Assembly: GCF_002148795.1 (NCBI RefSeq)
Contig: NZ_MPOB01000007.1
Location: 1-64,000, forward strand
DNA: 64,000 nucleotides
Source: Oceanibaculum nanhaiense
GTDB taxonomy: Bacteria; Pseudomonadota; Alphaproteobacteria; Oceanibaculales; Oceanibaculaceae
Direction of reading: 5' to 3'
The notes under the pieces were generated by a model. The model saw only the letters and a list, made by a program, of their open reading frames with translations. It was not told the DNA's origin and made no database searches. Below, in pieces: positions 8,447 to 15,944 of the stretch. The translations under genes and the position numbers were made by a program. Positions within the stretch are counted from its first letter, which is position 1; each line of letters begins with the position of its first letter.

Positions 8447-9790
8447 ATGAACGATCTCGGCATTATCGACCGGTTCATGGAGACCTTCAGCCGCTACATC
8501 GACAGCGGCTTCGGACTCCTGTCGGGTGACGTCGCCTTCCTCACCACCATCCTGATCGGCATCGACATCACGCTGGCAGGCCTGTTCTGGGCTCTGGGCG
8601 GCGAGGACAACATCATCGGGCGCCTGATCCGGAAGGTGCTCTATGTCGGCGTCTTCGCGCTGATCCTCAACAACTTCCAGAACCTTGCCGAGATCATCTA
8701 CAGGTCCTTCTCCGGTCTCGGCATCCAGGCCGCGCCCGGCACGCTCGCCGCCGACGATCTGCTCAAACCTGGCAAGATCGCCGCCACCGGTTATGAGGCG
8801 GCGTATCCGCTAATCGATCAGGTCGGCAATCTCGTCGGCTTTCCGGAAATCTTCGGCAACGCACTCACCGTCTTCGTCCTGCTGCTGGCCTGGTTCCTGG
8901 TCCTCATCGCCTTCTTCATTCTGGCGATCCAGCTCTTCATCACGGTGCTCGAGTTCAAACTGACGACGCTCGCCGGTTTCGTCCTGGTGCCCTTCGCGCT
9001 CTGGAACAAGACGTCGTTCCTCGCCGAACGGGTTCTCGGCAACGTGATTTCCTCCGGCATCAAGGTGATGGTGCTCGCCGTCATCGTCGGCATCGGCTCG
9101 ACGCTGTTCGCTTCCTTCACCAACGGCCTTCAGGGTCAGGAACCAGACCTTGCCGCCGCCATGTCGCAGGTGCTGGGCGCCCTGGCGCTGCTCGGTCTCG
9201 GCATCTTCGGCCCCGGCATCGCTTCGGGTCTTGTATCCGGAGCACCGCAGCTCGGCGCCGGCGCCGCCCTCGGCGCAACTGGTGCTGCGGTGGGCGCGAC
9301 CATGCTCGCCGGTGGCGCGGCGCTTGCCGGGGCGCGCATGGCCGCTGGCGGCGGTCTTTCCGCCATCCGCGCGGGCACGGCGATGGGGTCTGCCGCTTCT
9401 TCCGCCTACCAACTGGGACAGGCGACCTCCGGGACGTCGGGCATGGCAGGCGCCGCGGCCGGTGTTGGTGGCATGGCGCGCGCTGCCGGCGGAGCCGCCA
9501 CAAACGCCGCGCGCCAAGTCGCGGGTCGCGCCTCTTCCTCTCTGAAAGAAAGCGCCGATGCCGGACGCCGTGGCGCCTGGACGGCCACCGGCGGCACACC
9601 GACCGCCTCCATGTCGGAGGCAAGCGCCGCATCGGCGGGCATCCCCTCCAGTTCCCCGCCGGATTGGGCGAACCGCCTGCGCTCCGAACAGGCGGCGCGT
9701 GCGCATCGGCAGACCGCCACCCAAGCCATCAAGGACGGTGACCGGCCCGGCAACGGCGCCAATCCCTCCCTCAATGACAAGGACGACTGA
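8447..9790 (+). CDS. trbL: P-type conjugative transfer protein TrbL (VirB6-like)
   Basis: A 447-residue polytopic inner-membrane component of the mating channel. The N-terminal two thirds hold about six to seven hydrophobic segments (near residues 25-45, 62-80, 138-165, 175-190, 205-230 and 238-260). The C-terminal third is a low-complexity Ala/Gly/Ser-rich tail that ends in a charged stretch; this layout is characteristic of TrbL. GGGGAGG upstream supports the start. Strong GC bias in the repetitive tail produces long antisense open frames that are not genes. Confidence 0.92.
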   Translation: MNDLGIIDRFMETFSRYIDSGFGLLSGDVAFLTTILIGIDITLAGLFWALGGEDNIIGRLIRKVLYVGVFALILNNFQNLAEIIYRSFSGLGIQAAPGTLAADDLLKPGKIAATGYEAAYPLIDQVGNLVGFPEIFGNALTVFVLLLAWFLVLIAFFILAIQLFITVLEFKLTTLAGFVLVPFALWNKTSFLAERVLGNVISSGIKVMVLAVIVGIGSTLFASFTNGLQGQEPDLAAAMSQVLGALALLGLGIFGPGIASGLVSGAPQLGAGAALGATGAAVGATMLAGGAALAGARMAAGGGLSAIRAGTAMGSAASSAYQLGQATSGTSGMAGAAAGVGGMARAAGGAATNAARQVAGRASSSLKESADAGRRGAWTATGGTPTASMSEASAASAGIPSSSPPDWANRLRSEQAARAHRQTATQAIKDGDRPGNGANPSLNDKDD

Positions 9791-9793
9791 CCC

Positions 9794-10513
9794 ATGTTCT
9801 TCCGACGACCGATTCAACGATACGGCACGACGCCGGAGCCCGTCACTCCCTATCAGAGGGCCGCCCAGCTCTGGGACGAGCGCATCGGCGCGTCCCGTAT
9901 CCAGGCAAGAAACTGGCGGGTCATGGCCTTCGGCTGCCTGGCGCTTTCCGTCGGTCTTTCCGGCGGCTTGCTCTGGCAGTCGCTGCAAAGCCGCGTCGCG
10001 CCCTATGTGGTCGAGGTCGACAAGTTCGGCGAGGCGCGCGCCGTCGCGCCGGCAATCCAGAACTACCAGCCGGCCGACGCCCAGATCGCCTGGCACCTCG
10101 CCCGCTTCATCACCAACGTCCGTTCGGTGTCCACCGATCCGGTGCTGGTGCGCCAGAACTGGCTGTCCGCCTACGATTTCGCCACCGACCGCGCCGCGCT
10201 GTTCCTGAACGACCACGCTAAGAAGAACGATCCCTTCAGCGCGATCGGCACCCGCAGCGTCTCGGTCCAGGTGACGAGCGTTGTGCGGGCCTCTGACGCC
10301 TCCTTCCAGGTCAAGTGGACCGAGCAGGTCTTCGAGCGCGGTAGCCTGGCCCGCACCGAGCGCTGGACCGCGATCCTGACGGTCGTGATCCAGACCCCGC
10401 GCACCGCCGAGCAGCTCCGCAAGAACCCCCTCGGCGTCTTCGTCAACGCCATCGACTGGTCGCGCGAACTCGACGCCACTGCGCCGCAATTGCCCAAGGA
10501 GCCCTCTCAATGA
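9794..10513 (+). CDS. trbF: Conjugal transfer protein TrbF (VirB8-like)
   Basis: A 239-residue bitopic inner-membrane protein with a single membrane segment (about residues 38-60) and a periplasmic VirB8-type domain carrying the YVVEVDKFGEARAV strand, then LARFITNVRSVSTDPVLVRQNW. It helps assemble the core channel by contacting TrbI and TrbG homologues. It starts three bases after trbL and overlaps trbG by four bases (ATGA), consistent with one operon. Confidence 0.93.
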   Translation: MFFRRPIQRYGTTPEPVTPYQRAAQLWDERIGASRIQARNWRVMAFGCLALSVGLSGGLLWQSLQSRVAPYVVEVDKFGEARAVAPAIQNYQPADAQIAWHLARFITNVRSVSTDPVLVRQNWLSAYDFATDRAALFLNDHAKKNDPFSAIGTRSVSVQVTSVVRASDASFQVKWTEQVFERGSLARTERWTAILTVVIQTPRTAEQLRKNPLGVFVNAIDWSRELDATAPQLPKEPSQ

Positions 10514-11511
10514 AGAAGAACATGTTCGTCATCACCGTGTCGGCGCTGGCCTTGTCCGCCTGCGCCACAAAGCCTTTGCCGCCAACGATCAGCTACGACT
10601 CCGACGACTTCAAGCCGGCCGTCATCGACAGGGAACCGGCCAGGCCGGTGAAGATCGTCGAGGTGCCGAAGGTCCTGCCATTGCCGGGCCAGCTTCTGCC
10701 GGAGCCCGGCGAGGTGACCGAGGACAAGCGCCCGCCGACCGAGCGGGTCGAGGACGCCAACAAGGCGGCGACCCAGGAGCCGACCAAGCACGGCTATGTC
10801 AACGCCATCCAGGTCTATCCCTATACGGAAGGGGCGCTCTACCGTCTCTATGCGGCGCCCGAGCGCGTCAGCGACATTGCCTTGCAGCCCGGCGAAAAGC
10901 TCACCTCCGTCTCCGCCGGCGACACCGTGCGTTGGGTGATCGGCGACACGGTGAGCGGCACGGACGATAGCGAGCGCATCCATGTGCTGGTCAAGCCCTT
11001 CGCGCCGGACCTCAAAACCAATCTCGTCATCACCACCGACCGGCGCGCCTATCACCTCCAGCTTGAAAGCACCGAGAGGACCGCCATGGCGGCGATCTCC
11101 TGGACTTATCCGTCCGACCAGATTCTCGCCCTGCGCCGACAGAACACAGCGGCCGAGGCGGCGTTGCCGGTCGCCTCGAACGTGGCGCTCGAGAACATCC
11201 GCTTCCGTTACGTCATCACCGGCGACAGTCCGCCCTGGAAACCGCTGCGCGCCTTCGACGACGGCCACAAGGTCTATATTGAGTTCCCCCGCCGCATTGA
11301 CCAGGGCGAGGCGCCGCCGCTCTTCGTGGTGGGCGCCGACGGCGGCAACCAGCTCGTCAACTACCGCATGCGCGGCAACTACTACATCGTCGACCGCCTC
11401 TTCGCTGCCGCCGAACTGCGCCTCGGCGCCAAGCCGCAGCAGGTGGTTCGGATTTCCCGGACCGACGAGACGCCACGGCGCACCGCGTTGTTTTCGCGCA
11501 CGGACCGGTAG
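10510..11511 (+). CDS. trbG: P-type conjugative transfer protein TrbG (VirB9-like)
   Basis: A 333-residue outer-membrane-associated channel component. The N terminus is a lipoprotein-like signal with a lipobox-like end (ALSACATKP, Cys near residue 18). A Pro-rich linker follows, then the VirB9/CagX domain (from about residue 95) including the VYPYTEGALYRLYAAPERVSDIALQPGE segment split around residue 115. The C terminus includes FVVGADGGNQLVNYRMRGNYY-like strands. In RP4-type systems this protein forms the core complex with TrbF and TrbI. Length and position match the family. Confidence 0.93.
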   Translation: MKKNMFVITVSALALSACATKPLPPTISYDSDDFKPAVIDREPARPVKIVEVPKVLPLPGQLLPEPGEVTEDKRPPTERVEDANKAATQEPTKHGYVNAIQVYPYTEGALYRLYAAPERVSDIALQPGEKLTSVSAGDTVRWVIGDTVSGTDDSERIHVLVKPFAPDLKTNLVITTDRRAYHLQLESTERTAMAAISWTYPSDQILALRRQNTAAEAALPVASNVALENIRFRYVITGDSPPWKPLRAFDDGHKVYIEFPRRIDQGEAPPLFVVGADGGNQLVNYRMRGNYYIVDRLFAAAELRLGAKPQQVVRISRTDETPRRTALFSRTDR

Positions 11512-11522
11512 GGGGAGAGGCC

Positions 11523-12743
11523 ATGACGGATCCCGCCGCACCCACGCCAAAACCTGCCGGTTCGTCCAAGCGCGATCCCGGCAAGCTGGACCTGCGCGCC
11601 GCGCCCCGCCGCGTCGTACGCTTCAGGCGCGGCCTTGTCATCGGCGTGGCCGCGCTCGGCTCCGGCGCCATCCTCGGCGTGACCATGATGGCGCTGCAAG
11701 GCCCGGCCCTGCGAATCCAGGACCAGGCCGAGGAGCTCTACAACACCGAACGCAAACCGACCCCGGACGGCCTTGCCGCGTTGCCCGGCGATTACAGCCA
11801 GGTCAAGCCGGAGACACCGCAGCTCGGGCCGCCGCTGCCCGGCGATCTCGGCCGGCCGATCCTCGAACGCCAGCGGCAGCTCGGCATCGCGCCGGGAGGA
11901 TCGGAATTGTCCGCCGAGGAGCAGCGCCTCGCCCAGCAGGCCATCCAGGCGAAGGAGGCCGGCGTCTTCTTCCGGATCGAGAACCGGCCGCGGCAGGACA
12001 CGCCGGCAGTGACGGGCCAGTCCCAGCAAATGGCAGCGACGGAGATAGTTTTGCCCGACGCTGACCGCCTGGCACTCGATCCCGAACGCGACCAGAACAA
12101 CCAGCAGCGCAAGCTCGACTTCCTGAATCAGCGCGATACTGGCGGCATCTACAATCCGCATGCGCTGCAGACCCCGGTCTCGCCCCATCAGGTGATGGCC
12201 GGCAGTGTGATCGCCGCGAGCCTGATCACCGGCATCAATTCCGACCTGCCGGGCCTCGTCGCCGCCCAGGTCACCGAGAACGTCTACGACACGGTGACCG
12301 GCCGCACGCTGCTGATCCCGCAGGGCTCGCGCCTAATCGGCACCTATGACAGCGTGATTGCCTTCGGCCAGTCCCGTGCGCTGCTTGTCTGGCAGCGCAT
12401 CATCCTGCCCGACGGCTCCTCCATCGAGATCGACAATCTGCCCGCCACCGACACCGCCGGCTATGCCGGCCTCGAGGACGAGGTCGACTACCACAACTGG
12501 CGGCTCATCAAGGGCATCGCGCTTGCCACCCTGCTCGGCGTCGGCACGGAGCTGAGCCTCGGCAGCGACGAGAGCGACCTGGTCCGGGCGATCCGCGAAT
12601 CCACCCAGCAGAACGTCAACCGGGCCGGCCAGCGCATCACCGAGAAGAACCTGAACATCCAGCCGACCATCACCGTCCGTCCCGGCTGGCCGCTCAGGAT
12701 CATCGTCCACAGGGATCTCGTATTGCGCCGCTACCAGGGCTGA
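11523..12743 (+). CDS. trbI: Conjugal transfer protein TrbI (VirB10-like)
   Basis: A 406-residue protein spanning the cell envelope. A basic cytoplasmic N terminus is followed by one membrane segment (about 35-55), a Pro/Gln-rich periplasmic linker (60-190) and the C-terminal VirB10 beta-barrel-like domain. That domain carries GSVIAASLITGINSDLPG, LIPQGSRLIGTYDS and the GWPLRIIVHRDL end. It would form the core complex with TrbG and is the last structural gene of the trb operon. A good ribosome binding site (GGGGAGAGG) precedes the ATG. Confidence 0.94.
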   Translation: MTDPAAPTPKPAGSSKRDPGKLDLRAAPRRVVRFRRGLVIGVAALGSGAILGVTMMALQGPALRIQDQAEELYNTERKPTPDGLAALPGDYSQVKPETPQLGPPLPGDLGRPILERQRQLGIAPGGSELSAEEQRLAQQAIQAKEAGVFFRIENRPRQDTPAVTGQSQQMAATEIVLPDADRLALDPERDQNNQQRKLDFLNQRDTGGIYNPHALQTPVSPHQVMAGSVIAASLITGINSDLPGLVAAQVTENVYDTVTGRTLLIPQGSRLIGTYDSVIAFGQSRALLVWQRIILPDGSSIEIDNLPATDTAGYAGLEDEVDYHNWRLIKGIALATLLGVGTELSLGSDESDLVRAIRESTQQNVNRAGQRITEKNLNIQPTITVRPGWPLRIIVHRDLVLRRYQG

Positions 12744-12781
12744 AACCTGTCCACCGAAGCTTTAGCAAAGGAGGATCGATC

Positions 12782-13105
12782 ATGGCCAATCTGAAACTCG
12801 GAAAACTGCCCGACCGCACGCCGGCGAAGATCACCATCACCGTCGGCGCCGACCTGAACCAGGCGCTACGGGATTATGCGATCCTCTACCGCGCCACCTA
12901 TGGCGAGGCCGAGTCCGTCGCCGAGCTCATTCCCTTCATGCTGGAGGCCTTCCTCGACAGCGACCGCGCCTTCGCCAAGGCGCGCAAGGAGGGGTTGCCC
13001 GAGACGAACATCGACAAACCGGCGCGGCGCGCCCGCTCACCCCGCGCGGGCGATAGCGAAGCGGCGTCGCCCGCTGTCTCATCCGCATCGCAATTCCAGG
13101 AGTAA
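12782..13105 (+). CDS. DUF2274 family protein of trb-type conjugative elements
   Basis: A 107-residue protein that starts MANLKLGKLPDRTPAKITI. It has a ribbon-helix-helix-like look: a beta strand, then helices with LNQALRDYAILYR and AESVAELIPFMLEAFLDSDRAF. Proteins of this family (DUF2274) regularly follow trbI in alphaproteobacterial conjugative elements; a DNA-binding regulatory role is plausible but not shown. AGGAGGATC before the ATG is a strong ribosome binding site. The tail after residue 80 is basic and looks disordered. Confidence 0.8.
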   Translation: MANLKLGKLPDRTPAKITITVGADLNQALRDYAILYRATYGEAESVAELIPFMLEAFLDSDRAFAKARKEGLPETNIDKPARRARSPRAGDSEAASPAVSSASQFQE

Positions 13106-13108
13106 CCT

Positions 13109-13426
13109 ATGCAAATCGGCACCTTCACTTTGTCCAATGACGGGGGCTGGACCGGTTCCATCCGCACGCTCACCATCGACGCCAAAGTCCGGCTCGTCCC
13201 CAATGACGACCGTACCCATGACAACGCCCCGGCATTCCGAGTCCTTGTCGGCAACGCCCGCATCGGTGACGCCTGGGATGCCCGGACAACGGGTGATCAC
13301 CCGAAATACTATCTCCGCCTCCGTCTCGACGACCCGAGCCTTCCCGAACCCTTCACCGCCGCCCTGTTCCCCTCCGAGGAGGGGGACTGGGCGCAGCTCG
13401 TCTGGAACAGGCGGCGGGAGGGATGA
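13109..13426 (+). CDS. DUF736 family protein
   Basis: A 105-residue protein of the DUF736 family, small beta-rich proteins common on alphaproteobacterial conjugative elements and plasmids. Typical features are the start MQIGTFTLSNDGGWTGSIRT, the APAFRVLVGNARIGDAW core and the YYLRLRLDDPSLPEPFTAAL segment. Function is unknown. It starts three bases after the DUF2274 gene with AGGAG upstream, so the two are probably co-transcribed with the trb genes. Confidence 0.85.
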   Translation: MQIGTFTLSNDGGWTGSIRTLTIDAKVRLVPNDDRTHDNAPAFRVLVGNARIGDAWDARTTGDHPKYYLRLRLDDPSLPEPFTAALFPSEEGDWAQLVWNRRREG

Positions 13427-13717
13427 ACTGCTCCGATTTGCTCTATTCCGAAATCGTTCGCAAAAGACTTCAGACGGCGATGGCTTTTGCCCATGAATTC
13501 GGAAGTCGCGCCCTTCGCGGTCGTGTGGATGTCGCGGAAGGCAAGGCGAGCCTTCCTGCAGGGGAGATTGTTACGAATCCTCGGACCATAAGCGTATGTG
13601 CCGAGGATTCGTATCATCGTCCTGCCGGGCTCTCGAAAAGGGGTGCGTCCGTGGTCGTTCCTGCCGGTGCGCCCGTCCCGGACGGCAATGGCATAGAGAA
13701 TTTTGAAGTCTCCATTT
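13427..13717. other. Gap between DUF736 and the AbiE locus
   Basis: No gene is supported here. A 99-codon open frame (13423-13722) overlaps the DUF736 stop as ATGA, but its product has no recognisable domain and it runs into the AbiE operator. The main feature of the stretch is the inverted repeat at 13572-13613. Confidence 0.45.
13572..13613. repeat. 13-bp perfect inverted repeat with promoter motif in its loop
   Basis: The arms TACGAATCCTCGG (13572-13584) and CCGAGGATTCGTA (13601-13613) pair perfectly around a 16-base loop. The last arm base and the loop together read GACCATAAGCG (13584-13594), the same motif found in the promoter-like block before traG. It could be a hairpin, a protein-binding site or a recombination site; the sequence alone does not decide. 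Confidence 0.7.
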
Positions 13718-13740
13718 TTTGATGGTTATGGACCATCAAA
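13718..13740. promoter_or_regulatory. AbiEi operator 1 (23-bp inverted repeat)
   Basis: Arms TTTGATGGT and ACCATCAAA are perfect complements around TATGG. A near copy lies at 13790-13812. AbiEi antitoxins studied elsewhere bind paired 23-bp inverted repeats in their own promoter, and both sites here are 23 bp. A TATATA element (13747-13752) follows this site. Confidence 0.75.
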
Positions 13741-13765
13741 AGGGGATATATAGGAAATGAAAGTT

Positions 13766-13787
13766 GCGCATATTTTCAAAATGTGCG
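13766..13787. promoter_or_regulatory. Third palindrome between the AbiE operators
   Basis: CGCATATTTT and AAAATGTGCG face each other around a single C, with one mismatch. It lies midway between the two 23-bp operators. It may be a further binding site or a leader hairpin; this is inferred from symmetry only. Confidence 0.4.
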
Positions 13788-13789
13788 AA

Positions 13790-13812
13790 TTTGATGGTTA
13801 TGAGCCATCAAA
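13790..13812. promoter_or_regulatory. AbiEi operator 2 overlapping the start codon
   Basis: Arms TTTGATGG and CCATCAAA surround TTATGAG. It has the same 23-bp length and half-sites as operator 1, centre-to-centre distance 72 bp. The candidate start codons at 13794 and 13800 fall inside it, so bound antitoxin could block both transcription and the start region. Confidence 0.7.
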
Positions 13813-14678
13813 GAACACCAAGGCTGAAGCCCTTTCTGGAGCGCGTTCCTCCCGGCTTCCTGGTCGACGCCGCATGGCTGAAGCGCTTCGGCATCGATCC
13901 CAAGTCCATCCACGATTACGCCGAGCGGGGCTGGCTGGAGCGGGTGGTACGCGGGGTCTACCGCCGGCCGCTGCCTCATACCGATCAGGCAGGGCGCCCG
14001 CTTGTCCGACCGGAGACCGACTGGCAGCTCCCGCTGCTGTCGATCCAATGGATCATGGAACATGACGTCCATCTGGGTGGCTTGAGCGCGCTCGGCTTCC
14101 ATGGGCTCGCTCACTATCTGCCGCTTGGCGGCGGGGAGCGTGTCTATCTCTATGGCGAAGTTCCCTCCTGGCTGGCCCGCCTTCCGGGCAAGGCACAGTT
14201 CGTCGTTCGCTCGCGCGTCCTGTTCGGTGACGACCTTGCCGGCGTCGAGAATGCCGAGCACCAATTCGAGAGCGCGCCGGGGGTGGGGGCGGGACATGGC
14301 CCGACCGTGAGCCCCTGGCGCTGGCCGCTCAAGGTTTCGTCCCCCGAGCGCGCCATCCTCGAAGCGCTCGACGAGCTGCCAGCCCACGCGACCTTCGACA
14401 ATCTGGACATGATCTTTCAGGGGCTGACGAACCTGCGTCCCAAGCGCCTGATGACCCTGCTGCGCGCTTGCCGAAGCATCAAGGTTAAGCGCCTGTTCTT
14501 CGTGTTCGCCGACCGGCATGCCCATGCCTGGGTGAAGCATCTTGACAAGAGCGCCATCGATTTCGGATCCGGCCCGCGCGCGCTGGTGAAGGGCGGAAAA
14601 CTGCACCCGGTCTACCGGATCTATGTGCCCGAGACGCTTCTGCCTGCGGATGGGGACGAGGACGCGAGCCATGCGTGA
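13800..14678 (+). CDS. abiEi: AbiEi-type antitoxin and autorepressor (type IV toxin-antitoxin)
   Basis: A 292-residue product of the AbiEi family. It has an N-terminal winged-helix region (about 5-60, with WLKRFGIDPKSIHDYAERGWLERVVRGVY) and a C-terminal antitoxin domain carrying SPERAILEALDELP and the KRLFFVFADRHAHAWVKHLD strands. The start at ATG 13800 gives MSHQRTPRLKPFLERVP; longer starts at 13764 and 13794 are in frame. It overlaps the toxin gene by eight bases. Two 23-bp palindromes at the promoter fit the known autoregulation of AbiE systems. It probably stabilises the element and may give phage resistance. Confidence 0.88.
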   Translation: MSHQRTPRLKPFLERVPPGFLVDAAWLKRFGIDPKSIHDYAERGWLERVVRGVYRRPLPHTDQAGRPLVRPETDWQLPLLSIQWIMEHDVHLGGLSALGFHGLAHYLPLGGGERVYLYGEVPSWLARLPGKAQFVVRSRVLFGDDLAGVENAEHQFESAPGVGAGHGPTVSPWRWPLKVSSPERAILEALDELPAHATFDNLDMIFQGLTNLRPKRLMTLLRACRSIKVKRLFFVFADRHAHAWVKHLDKSAIDFGSGPRALVKGGKLHPVYRIYVPETLLPADGDEDASHA

Positions 14679-15585
14679 ACGCTATGTCGAGCAGGTCCGC
14701 TTGCTGATGCGCCTCCTGCCGGCCATTGCGGCTGAGGAGGTCTTTGCGCTCAAAGGCGGTTCGGCCATCAATCTCTTCTACCGGGACATGCCGCGTCTGT
14801 CGGTCGATATCGATCTGACCTATGTGCCGATCGAGGATCGCGCCGTCTCTCTTCAGCAAATCGATGCCACGCTCGACCGGATCATGGACTCATTCGGCCG
14901 CAGCAACAGGGATGTGCGGCTCCAGCGCATCGCTGGCGGCGGGAACCTGGAAACCCGCATCATGGCCTCTCGCGGTGCGGCGAGTGTGAAGATCGAGACC
15001 TCGCCTGTCATGCGCGGAACGGTGCTGTCGCCGGTGCCGATGAGGGTTTCGGACGCGGTGGAGGAGGCCTTTGGCTTCGCCGAGATGCCGGTGCTCGCCT
15101 TCGAGGACCTCTTTGCCGGCAAGCTGCATGCCGCCCTCGACCGCCAGCACCCGCGCGATCTCTACGATGTCCACCTGCTCTATGAGAATGAGGGGCTGAC
15201 GGACGATTTGTTCCGGGTCTTTCTGGTCTATGTCTGCGCGTCCGGCCGTCCGCCGCACGAACTGCTGGCGCCACCGGCTATCCCGATAGAAGAACTGTAC
15301 ACTGAGGAATTCGTTGGGATGACGCGGGAAGAGATCGCGCTGTCCGATCTCGAAACGGCGCGAACGCGCCTGATCACGGATGTCCGAAGGCGTCTGACCG
15401 ACAACGCAGCGGCATTCCTGATGTCGCTTCACAACGCCGAACCGGATTTCGCTCTCATCGACCTGCCCCAGGGCGAACGGCTCCCCGCCATCCAGTGGAA
15501 GCTTCTCAACTTGCGCAGGCTCAAGGCAGAAAATCCAGCCAAGCATGCCGAGCAGGGAGAAATGTTGAAGGCGCTGTTTGCCTAA
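14671..15585 (+). CDS. abiEii: AbiEii-type nucleotidyltransferase toxin
   Basis: A 304-residue nucleotidyltransferase-fold toxin. Residues 28-31 (KGGS) and D46-x-D48 (SVDIDLTY) form the expected GS...DxD catalytic motif. The downstream LAFEDLFAGKLHAAL and RDLYDVHLL segments are the other conserved AbiEii motifs. The start at 14671 overlaps the antitoxin stop; an in-frame ATG at 14623 would lie deep inside the antitoxin gene. In characterised AbiE systems the toxin inhibits growth through nucleotidyl transfer and the antitoxin acts without stable binding (type IV). Confidence 0.9.
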   Translation: MRERYVEQVRLLMRLLPAIAAEEVFALKGGSAINLFYRDMPRLSVDIDLTYVPIEDRAVSLQQIDATLDRIMDSFGRSNRDVRLQRIAGGGNLETRIMASRGAASVKIETSPVMRGTVLSPVPMRVSDAVEEAFGFAEMPVLAFEDLFAGKLHAALDRQHPRDLYDVHLLYENEGLTDDLFRVFLVYVCASGRPPHELLAPPAIPIEELYTEEFVGMTREEIALSDLETARTRLITDVRRRLTDNAAAFLMSLHNAEPDFALIDLPQGERLPAIQWKLLNLRRLKAENPAKHAEQGEMLKALFA

Positions 15586-15608
15586 AGGAGGCGTGGGAGA
15601 AGACCAGG

Positions 15609-15657
15609 GTATATAACGGCCATAAGAACTCGGCTGCTTTTGCGCGATCCTTATCCA
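15609..15657 (+). promoter_or_regulatory. Shared promoter-like block, copy 3 (recombinase operon)
   Basis: GTATATAAC followed by GGCCATAAGA (15618-15627) and later GCGATCCTTATCC, parallel to the copy at 3168 (GCGATCCTTGTCC). The motif is 70 nt before the ATG at 15688, the same spacing as in the other copies. Confidence 0.55.
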
Positions 15658-15687
15658 GTATGCATCAATACTGGAAAGGTTCGACCC

Positions 15688-15882
15688 ATGAAGGAAAAGG
15701 AGGACCAGGCGGCCGCGGTCATCCCGCCTCCGGCGAACGATAATGGGCCAGAGCAACTGGCGAGGGAAGAAGCGGAGCGGCACTTGGACACCATCGCGCG
15801 GGCCATTGGCCGCCACATCGCCTGCGAACACATCAGGGCCTGGGAGCGGGAGCGGCGGAAGCGGGCGGCCAACGACAACTGA
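15688..15882 (+). CDS. Small charged protein upstream of the serine recombinase
   Basis: A 64-residue, strongly charged, mostly helical protein: Glu/Lys-rich start, PPPANDN segment, and an Arg-rich end (WERERRKRAANDN). I do not recognise a named domain. Its position between the shared promoter-like block and the recombinase gene, 62 bases upstream, suggests co-transcription with it. The ATG at 15688 follows GGAAAGG and is the conserved distance from the promoter-like motif; an upstream in-frame ATG at 15640 lies inside that block. A role in recombination control is only a guess. Confidence 0.55.
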   Translation: MKEKEDQAAAVIPPPANDNGPEQLAREEAERHLDTIARAIGRHIACEHIRAWERERRKRAANDN

Positions 15883-15944
15883 CCAAAGGAAGAGGGGCGG
15901 GAACCGGACGGGTGAAATCCGCCCTTGAGAGAAAGGAAAGTCTT

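Noticed and set aside
8810-10510. A 566-codon antisense frame across trbL and trbF
   Set aside because: It spans two overlapping genuine genes and encodes only low-complexity sequence.
13423-13722. A 99-codon frame overlapping the DUF736 stop
   Set aside because: The overlap is tempting, but it contains the inverted repeat, ends in the AbiE operator and has no recognisable product.
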